In this document: positions 1 through 4,390 of the stretch, piece after piece
How the letters are laid out: each line of letters starts with the position of its first letter
Numbering within the stretch: position 1 is the stretch's first letter
NCBI GenBank assembly: GCA_900765115.1
Contig: CAAFQK010000074.1
Span: 1 to 15,394, forward strand
Length of the DNA: 15,394 nt
Direction of reading: 5' to 3'
Origin: an uncultured Collinsella sp.
GTDB lineage: Bacteria; Actinomycetota; Coriobacteriia; Coriobacteriales; Coriobacteriaceae
Made by a program: the position numbers and the translations under genes
Notes under the pieces: generated by a model
Seen by the model: only the letters and a program-made list of their open reading frames with translations
What the model was told of the DNA's origin: nothing
The model's database searches: none

Positions 1-39
1 AAGCCTTGCAGCGTGCGCGGGCTCTCCCGACGGGAAACG

Positions 40-64
40 AAAAAGCCCGGTTTCAAACCGGGCT
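40..64 (-). terminator. Intrinsic terminator, second behind tRNA-Ala
   Basis: On the minus strand a 9-bp stem (AGCCCGGTT / AACCGGGCT, positions 44-64) with a 3-nt loop is followed directly by TTTTT (positions 44-40). This is the classic form of a factor-independent terminator for leftward transcription. It lies about 40 bp beyond another terminator serving the same direction, so it looks like a back-up stop. The remaining bases at the left edge (1-39) hold nothing I can assign. Confidence 0.75.
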
Positions 65-104
65 CGAACGAACATGCCTATTGACAATGGCTTTCTCATA
101 TTAT

Positions 105-130
105 AAAAAAGGCCACTCGATTGAATGGCC
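105..130 (-). terminator. Intrinsic terminator of the tRNA-Ala gene
   Basis: Read on the minus strand, GGCCA (130-126) pairs with TGGCC (115-111) across a 10-nt loop. The stem is followed by six T residues (110-105). It starts 12 bp past the CCA end of the tRNA gene, so it is very probably the transcription stop of that single-gene unit. Confidence 0.75.
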
Positions 131-142
131 CTGCATTCACGA

Positions 143-218
143 TGGTGGAGACGAGGGGAATCGAACCCCTGACCTCTTGACTGCCAGTCAAGCGCTCTCC
201 CAGCTGAGCTACGCCCCC
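143..218 (-). tRNA. tRNA-Ala, anticodon GGC
   Basis: The minus strand folds into a complete 76-nt cloverleaf: acceptor GGGGGCG / CGTCTCC, D-arm GCTC / GAGC, anticodon stem CTTGA / TCAAG around loop CTGGCAG, variable loop AGGTC, T-arm AGGGG-TTCGATT-CCCCT, discriminator A and an encoded CCA (145-143). The anticodon GGC (complement of 183-185) reads Ala codons GCC and GCU. The acceptor stem has the G3:U70 wobble pair, the identity element read by alanyl-tRNA synthetase, which independently supports the assignment. It appears to be a stand-alone unit with its own promoter and terminators. Confidence 0.97.
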
Positions 219-231
219 GTGACGAGGAGAT

Positions 232-260
232 ACTATAGGGGAAGACTTTCTTTGATGCAA
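232..260 (-). promoter_or_regulatory. Promoter of tRNA-Ala
   Basis: On the minus strand, TTGCAT (260-255) and TATAGT (237-232) are separated by exactly 17 bp. The -10 box matches five of six consensus positions and the -35 matches the key TTG. Transcription would start a few bases before the mature tRNA 5' end at 218, as expected for a short tRNA leader. Confidence 0.7.
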
Positions 261-300
261 GGACTTTTTTGGGTTGAATCTCTTACTTACGGGTTTTCCT

Positions 301-353
301 GGGACGGGGCAAAAATAATCACTCTACGAGCGATTATTTTTATCCGCCGTCCC
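301..353 (-). terminator. Large hairpin terminator overlapping the end of the thiamine pyrophosphokinase gene
   Basis: Positions 311-341 form a 14-bp stem with a 3-nt loop (one G:U pair on the minus strand). The arm ends are A5 and T5, so it can act as an A/U-flanked terminator on either strand. A second stem, GGGACGG (301-307) with CCGTCCC (347-353), encloses it. The TAG stop of the minus-strand gene (324-326) lies at the loop of the inner hairpin, so terminator and coding end are merged. Between this hairpin and the tRNA promoter I see no gene. Confidence 0.7.
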
Positions 354-1004
354 GATAAAACCCTGATGCAGCAAATACGCTATTGCAGTACCGGTGTGGA
401 CTTCGATCTTTGCGGTAGATCTTACTATGTTGCTAATGCCTGTGTCGGCCAACAAACCCAGGGGGCTGTGATCTAGTTCCCACTCTAGGCCGTGCTCGCT
501 AACCTCGGTATTGGGGGCTATGGCGATGATAGAAAACGTCTTGCCTTCGGCACCTTCGATGGCCCAGGATTCGCCTCCGTGCAGGATACGGGCCGTGATC
601 TCGTCTTCGGCAATCCAGACTGGGGCGCCCTTGTAGCCCGCGAGCAGGCCCAGTACGGAAAGCGCCATGTCCGAACGGCCGCCCGTGGCGCAGGTCGCAA
701 CCACTTCGGCACCCGGCCAGCGATGGCGGACGGAATCGAGCGCCAGAGCTAGATCGGTATAGTCCTTGTACGGGTCGTGGCGCTCAACTTCAAAGTCCGT
801 GGCGGCATCGACCAAAGCACGACCCGCATCACTCACCGTGTCGGCATCCCCCACATAAACGTCGCAGCCCAGGCCGGCGCCCAGCAGCGTGTCGAGTCCG
901 CGGTCCACGGCGACAACGTGGTCGCACTTCCCTGCTAGCCTACGTAACAGATCCGCGCTCGCCACCACAGGCGAGCCGCAGACCACTAATACTTTGCAAG
1001 CCAC
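324..1004 (-). CDS. thiN: Thiamine pyrophosphokinase-like protein
   Basis: The 226-residue product has the size and motif order of bacterial thiamine diphosphokinases, cytosolic enzymes that move pyrophosphate from ATP to thiamine to form thiamine diphosphate. Visible motifs are VDRG (33-36), GDADT (52-56, family GDxDS), KDYTD (80-84, family KDxTD) and TGGRSDM (107-113, family TGGRxDH), then GISNIV (189-194, family GTSNE). The acidic metal-binding residues are kept; His after TGGRxD is Met and the C-terminal GTSN element is altered, so substrate or activity could differ. The GTG start has a GCGAGGG ribosome binding site in the 9-bp gap after the HAD gene, so the two are probably cotranscribed and translationally linked. 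No membrane segment or signal peptide is seen. Confidence 0.8.
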   Translation of the reverse strand: MACKVLVVCGSPVVASADLLRRLAGKCDHVVAVDRGLDTLLGAGLGCDVYVGDADTVSDAGRALVDAATDFEVERHDPYKDYTDLALALDSVRHRWPGAEVVATCATGGRSDMALSVLGLLAGYKGAPVWIAEDEITARILHGGESWAIEGAEGKTFSIIAIAPNTEVSEHGLEWELDHSPLGLLADTGISNIVRSTAKIEVHTGTAIAYLLHQGFIGTADKNNRS

Positions 1005-1013
1005 AGCCCTCGC

Positions 1014-1703
1014 CTATCCCTCAAACGAAAGCACGCGGGTCAGATCCAGCTCCTCGTAGCTGTCGATAAAGATATCGCAGTTGGTGCGCACATCGTCGCG
1101 CTTCATGCGGCCGTGCGGGTCATAGATGCCCACGCGCTTAAAGCCAGCGACCCCAGAGCTCTTGAGGCCAAAGACGGCGTCCTCAAATACCCATGCGCGC
1201 TCAAGCTTATGCCCATGGCGCTCTTCCAGGCGTCGCAGCGCCAGCTCGTATACGTCGGGGAACTGCTTGGAGCGTCCCGCCTCGCCCGTCGTGGTAACAA
1301 ACTCCATGTAAGCGTCGAGCCCGGCACCAGCGAGCGCGGACTGCACCAGCTCGGCCGGCGTGGACGTGGCAACGCACATGGCAATGCCCGCCGCCTTCGC
1401 CTGCTCCAAAAAAGCCAGGAGCCCCTCGCGCGGCGGCACCTTGGAGTACCCATCAATCAGAATATTGCTCAGCTCGCGATACAGCTCCTCGCCATTCGTA
1501 CCAATGCCCCACGTGTCGTGGTAGGCCTGGCATTCGTCCTCCAGCGACAGGTGTTCAAATTGGGCAAAGTCATCCACCGTCACGTCAATCCCGTGGCGGT
1601 GCAATAACTCGGGCTGGGCATAGGCCCATACGGGGGTGCTATTAACCAGTGTGCCGTCGCAATCGAAAATAAAAGCGACTTTGGGAGCGGCGGTCTGGGA
1701 CAT
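1014..1703 (-). CDS. HAD-superfamily hydrolase, subfamily IA (beta-phosphoglucomutase / phosphatase-like)
   Basis: The product has 229 residues. Motif I is FDCDGTLV with nucleophile D14 and general acid D16. A helical cap follows (about 20-90), then motif II VATST (111-115), motif III lysine K146 in the SKQFPDVY stretch, and motif IV FEDA with E174 and D175. These are the full catalytic set of a HAD phosphatase or phosphomutase with a type-1 cap. The substrate cannot be read from sequence. I chose the ATG at 1703 because it has an AAAGG site about 7 bases upstream; an in-frame TTG at 1724 would add seven residues and bury that site. It is the first gene of a unit with the thiamine pyrophosphokinase gene, divergent from glgB. 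Its upstream region carries several TGGTAAAAC elements, hinting at a sugar-phosphate role tied to glycogen or maltodextrin metabolism (inference only). Confidence 0.88.
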   Translation of the reverse strand: MSQTAAPKVAFIFDCDGTLVNSTPVWAYAQPELLHRHGIDVTVDDFAQFEHLSLEDECQAYHDTWGIGTNGEELYRELSNILIDGYSKVPPREGLLAFLEQAKAAGIAMCVATSTPAELVQSALAGAGLDAYMEFVTTTGEAGRSKQFPDVYELALRRLEERHGHKLERAWVFEDAVFGLKSSGVAGFKRVGIYDPHGRMKRDDVRTNCDIFIDSYEELDLTRVLSFEG

Positions 1704-1771
1704 AAACGTACCTTTCAATGTCAAATGGTAAACAACCTGCTAAAAACGTTTTACCAAACGTCAGGCTAACA

Positions 1772-1802
1772 ATTTTGAAACCCTAATTGGTAAAACTGTC
1801 AA
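1772..1802 (-). promoter_or_regulatory. Candidate promoter of the HAD-thiN unit
   Basis: TTGACA (1802-1797, minus strand) is a perfect -35 hexamer. The best -10 candidates are poor: TTCAAA at 17-bp spacing (1779-1774) or CAAAAT at 19-bp spacing (1777-1772). The weak -10 leaves room for activation, or the -35 match may be fortuitous. The ribosome binding site of the HAD gene is about 60 bp downstream. Confidence 0.4.
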
Positions 1803-1813
1803 GAGTTTTACCA
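1788..1813. promoter_or_regulatory. Palindromic operator TGGTAAAAC-N8-GTTTTACCA
   Basis: Two perfect 9-bp arms (1788-1796 and 1805-1813) flank an 8-bp spacer. Read on the minus strand, the spacer contains TTGACA (1802-1797), a consensus -35 box pointing at the HAD gene. On the plus strand the palindrome ends 15 bp before an extended -10 element pointing at glgB. A dimeric protein bound here would cover the minus-strand promoter and sit at the upstream edge of the plus-strand one. Confidence 0.6.
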
Positions 1814-1828
1814 CGGTAATTCTGCCAG

Positions 1829-1837
1829 TGGTATAAA
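1829..1837 (+). promoter_or_regulatory. Candidate extended -10 promoter of glgB
   Basis: TGGTATAAA combines a TGn extension with TATAAA, five of six matches to the -10 consensus. No good -35 hexamer lies 16-18 bp upstream; instead the palindromic operator sits there. Such an arrangement is usual for activator-dependent or tightly regulated promoters. If used, it gives a glgB leader of about 200 nt. Confidence 0.45.
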
Positions 1838-1923
1838 CATGTCGCTTACCGATTAAACGCCCCCGTAAATCCGCTTTCGTCCATAAAACTAACGCACAGG
1901 TGTTATCGTAGTTTCTGCCGAAA

Positions 1924-2018
1924 GTTCCACCGAGCACGCGAGGTGGAACGAATCATAGAACTATCGCCGTCCCTTCGATTCGTGCAGCCTTGGACCTTTC
2001 GCATCTAGTCACCAAGGC
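1924..2018 (+). other. Structured glgB leader with three consecutive hairpins
   Basis: Three inverted repeats follow each other: GTTCCACC/GGTGGAAC (1924-1931 with 1942-1949, 8 bp), ACGAATC/GATTCGT (1948-1954 with 1977-1983, 7 bp) and GCCTTGG/CCAAGGC (1987-1993 with 2012-2018, 7 bp). The first two overlap by two bases and cannot both form completely. None is followed by a T-run. No known riboswitch motif was recognised. The rest of 1839-2049 holds no gene I can support. Confidence 0.4.
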
Positions 2019-2049
2019 AACACGCTGCCGCGTCATGATGGGATCAAAC

Positions 2050-4296
2050 GTGAGCGATACAAAGCTAAAGCCAGCAACTAAAAAGCCCGCAACCCGCAAA
2101 CCGGCTCCGCATGCACCGGAGCTCTCTAAGGACGATGTCTACCTTTTTGGCATTGGCATGTGGGAGCGCAGCTGGGAAAAGATGGGCGCGCATCCCGACA
2201 CGCAGCAGCGCACGCGCGGCTGGCGCTTTTGCGTTTGGGCGCCCGACGTAAAGAGCGTCCATGTCATTGGCGAATTTAACGACTGGGATGAGGAAGCCAA
2301 CCCACTGGTGCCCGTGCATACGAGCGCTATTTGGGAAGGCTTTATTCCTGGTGCCGAGCAGGGCCAGCTCTATAAATATCTCATCGAGACCAACGAGGGC
2401 GAGAAGCTCTACAAGGCCGATCCGTATGCCTTTAAGGCCGAGTGCCCCCCGGGTACCGCGAGCGTGCTGTGGACCCTCGATGGCTACAAGTGGAACGACG
2501 CCGCGTGGCTCAAGCGCCGCGCCGATCACAACCATATGTCGCAGCCGCTCAACATCTACGAGGTGCATATTGGCTCGTGGAAGCGCCACGGCGACGCGCC
2601 GCAAGGCGAGCCCGACGAGTACGGTAACTACCCCGGCCCCATGGATCCCTTCCCCGCGCAGCGCGGCGAGTTCTACACCTACGACGACCTGTCGGTGGAG
2701 CTCGTGGACTACGTGCGCGACATGGGCTACACGCATATCGAGGTTATGCCGCTCATGGAGCATCCCTTCGACGGCTCCTGGGGCTACCAGACGACCGGCT
2801 ACTTTGCCGCTACGTCGCGCTATGGCGATCCGCAGCAGCTCATGCACTTTATCGATGCGTGCCACGAGGCGGGCATCGGCGTGATCATGGACTGGGTGCC
2901 CGGCGGTTTTTGCGCCGATTCCCACGGTCTTGCCACCTTTAACGGCCACATGCTGTTTGAGCACGAGATTCACCCCAACTGGGGCACGCACAAGTTTGAC
3001 TTCGCCCGCGGCGAGGTCCGCTCCTTCCTGGTCTCTAACGTGCTGTATTGGCTCGAGAACTTCCACGTGGACGGCATTCGCATGGACGGCGTGTCCAGCA
3101 TGCTGTACCTCAACTTTGGCATTGACGACCCCGGCCAAAAGAAGTTCAACAAGTACGGTACCGAGGAGGACCTGGACGCCAGCGCGTTTATCCGTCAGGT
3201 CAACTGCGCCGTGGAGGCCCACTTCCCCGACGTGATGATGATGGCCGAGGAGTCCACCGCGTGGCCGCTCGTGACTTACCCGCCGCAGGGCGGCGGCCTG
3301 GGCTTCCACTACAAGTGGGACATGGGCTGGATGAATGACACCCTGCACTACATGCAGACCGATTTTCCGTGGCGCCCCGGCAACCACGGCCTGCTCACGT
3401 TCTCTATTATGTACGCCTTTACCGAGAACTTTATTTGCCCGCTGAGCCACGACGAGGTCGTGCACGGCAAGTGCTCGCTGATCGGACGCATGCCGGGTGA
3501 CTGGTGGCGCCAGTTTGCCGGTCTGCGCACGCTGGCTTTTTACCAAATGACGCACCCCGGTGCCAAGCTCAACTTTATGGGCAACGAGATCGGCCAGTTT
3601 ATTGAGTGGCGCTATTACGAGTCCATTCAGTGGTTCCTGACCGAGGAGTACGAGACCCATGCGCACCATCAGGCGTTTATCAAGGCGCTCAATCACCTGT
3701 ACACCGCCGAGCCCGCCCTGTACGAGCGCGGCTACACCGACGACGGCTTTACCTGGATTGACGCGGATAACTCCAAGCAGTCCATCGTAAGCTTTGTGCG
3801 CCAGGGCGAGGACGTCGACGACGATCTGGTGATCCTGATCAACTTTGACCCGGCGAGCTACGAGAGCTTCCGCGTGGGCGTGCCGCGCGAGGGTGACTGG
3901 GAGGTCATCTTCGATTCCGACCGTCCCGAGTTCGGTGGCAGCGGCTATGCCGGCGAGGAGCCTTACACCTGCTCGAGCGAGCCCTATCCCTGGAACGGGC
4001 AGATGGACTCCATCGAGATTAAGGTGCCCGGCCTTGCAGGCGTGGTGCTTAAGCGCCGCGGTCCCAGCAGCTATAAGCCGCCCGTGGTCGAGGCTCCCAA
4101 GGCTGCGCCCAAAAAGCGCACGTCCACGGTAAAGCCCAAGGCCGCGGCCGCCAAGAAGGCTCCGGCTAAGGCGAAGGCTACCAAGCCAGCAGCCAAGGCT
4201 TCGGCCAAGCCCGCCACGGCCAAAAAGGCAGCCACCAAAAAGGCTGCTCCCAAGGCCAAGGCAGCTGCCGTTAAGGCCCATGCCAAGAAAGCGTAA
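2050..4296 (+). CDS. glgB: 1,4-alpha-glucan branching enzyme with Lys/Ala-rich tails
   Basis: GH13_9 branching enzyme that cuts an alpha-1,4 chain and rejoins it as an alpha-1,6 branch in glycogen. After a Lys/Pro-rich N-terminus (about 1-22) come the YLFG...WEKMGAHP segment typical of GlgB, a CBM48 domain (about 50-150), and the barrel with DWVPGGF (region I), IRMDG with nucleophile D346, AEES with acid/base E400 and LSHDEVVHGK with D468. The C-terminal beta domain ends near residue 670. The final ~75 residues are almost only Lys, Ala, Pro and Thr, absent from ordinary GlgB. I prefer GTG at 2050 (748 aa) because GGGA lies 6-7 bases upstream; in-frame ATGs at 2035/2038 and TTG at 1990 are alternatives lacking a ribosome binding site. 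It is the first gene of the glycogen cluster, 94 bp before glgP. Confidence 0.95.
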   Translation: MSDTKLKPATKKPATRKPAPHAPELSKDDVYLFGIGMWERSWEKMGAHPDTQQRTRGWRFCVWAPDVKSVHVIGEFNDWDEEANPLVPVHTSAIWEGFIPGAEQGQLYKYLIETNEGEKLYKADPYAFKAECPPGTASVLWTLDGYKWNDAAWLKRRADHNHMSQPLNIYEVHIGSWKRHGDAPQGEPDEYGNYPGPMDPFPAQRGEFYTYDDLSVELVDYVRDMGYTHIEVMPLMEHPFDGSWGYQTTGYFAATSRYGDPQQLMHFIDACHEAGIGVIMDWVPGGFCADSHGLATFNGHMLFEHEIHPNWGTHKFDFARGEVRSFLVSNVLYWLENFHVDGIRMDGVSSMLYLNFGIDDPGQKKFNKYGTEEDLDASAFIRQVNCAVEAHFPDVMMMAEESTAWPLVTYPPQGGGLGFHYKWDMGWMNDTLHYMQTDFPWRPGNHGLLTFSIMYAFTENFICPLSHDEVVHGKCSLIGRMPGDWWRQFAGLRTLAFYQMTHPGAKLNFMGNEIGQFIEWRYYESIQWFLTEEYETHAHHQAFIKALNHLYTAEPALYERGYTDDGFTWIDADNSKQSIVSFVRQGEDVDDDLVILINFDPASYESFRVGVPREGDWEVIFDSDRPEFGGSGYAGEEPYTCSSEPYPWNGQMDSIEIKVPGLAGVVLKRRGPSSYKPPVVEAPKAAPKKRTSTVKPKAAAAKKAPAKAKATKPAAKASAKPATAKKAATKKAAPKAKAAAVKAHAKKA

Positions 4297-4321
4297 CAAA
4301 GGTGTTACCGCTGTAATTACC

Positions 4322-4336
4322 CGCCCCGCGGGGGCG
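4322..4336 (+). other. GC hairpin in the glgB-glgP junction
   Basis: CGCCCC (4322-4327) pairs with GGGGCG (4331-4336) around GCG. No T-run follows, so it is not an ordinary intrinsic terminator. It could slow polymerase or stabilise the upstream mRNA end. A TAGGAT sequence right after it (4337-4342) resembles a weak -10 box, without a convincing -35. Confidence 0.4.
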
Positions 4337-4354
4337 TAGGATACATGTCATAAC

Positions 4355-4389
4355 CGTTCCGGGAGAAACATCCCCGGGGGAAAGGAACG
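4355..4389 (+). promoter_or_regulatory. Inverted repeat masking the glgP ribosome binding site
   Basis: CGTTCC (4355-4360) is complementary to GGAACG (4384-4389), which overlaps the AAAGGA Shine-Dalgarno (4381-4386) of glgP. Inside it GGGA (4361-4364) can pair with TCCC (4371-4374) around GAAACA. Formation would occlude ribosome binding, so glgP translation may depend on RNA structure, a bound factor, or ribosomes arriving from glgB. Confidence 0.45.
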
Positions 4390-4390
4390 T

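Larger units (their letters stand above)
1726..1838. promoter_or_regulatory. Cluster of TGGTAAAAC-type elements in the divergent HAD/glgB region
   Basis: Five related elements lie within 113 bp: TGGTAAAC (1726-1733), GTTTTACCAA (1748-1757), TGGTAAAAC (1788-1796), GTTTTACCA (1805-1813) and TGGTATAAAC (1829-1838). The second belongs to a longer stretch, AAAAACGTTTTACCAA (1742-1757), that matches the complement of 11558-11573 upstream of the GH13-GH77 gene at 15 of 16 positions. This looks like a set of binding sites for one transcription factor. No regulator gene lies in the window, so its identity is unknown. Confidence 0.55.

Noticed and set aside
6..476. A 156-codon plus-strand reading frame containing GNRTPDLLTASQALSQLSYAP
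   Set aside because: This peptide is the antisense translation of a tRNA-Ala gene, a well-known false annotation. The frame also crosses two terminators and the end of a minus-strand gene.
1742..1757. AAAACGTTTT palindrome as a classical LacI/CcpA-type site
   Set aside because: The central 10 bp are symmetric, but the flanks do not continue the symmetry, and the conserved part shared with the second region is the asymmetric GTTTTACCAA. Naming a regulator family would be a guess.
1990..2049. Longer GlgB N-terminus starting at TTG 1990 or ATG 2035
   Set aside because: Neither start has a ribosome binding site, and the TTG lies inside a 7-bp inverted repeat. ATG 2035/2038 cannot be fully excluded.
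2065..4299. A 744-codon minus-strand frame opposite glgB
   Set aside because: Its composition mirrors the glgB codon bias and it matches no family I know; glgB has all catalytic motifs in the plus-strand frame.
4329..4339. CGGGGGCGTAG, identical over 11 bases to the start of the tRNA-Ala gene, as a tRNA remnant or attachment site
   Set aside because: The match ends after 11 bases, lies in a GC-rich hairpin, and no integrase or other mobile gene is nearby. Chance is enough to explain it.
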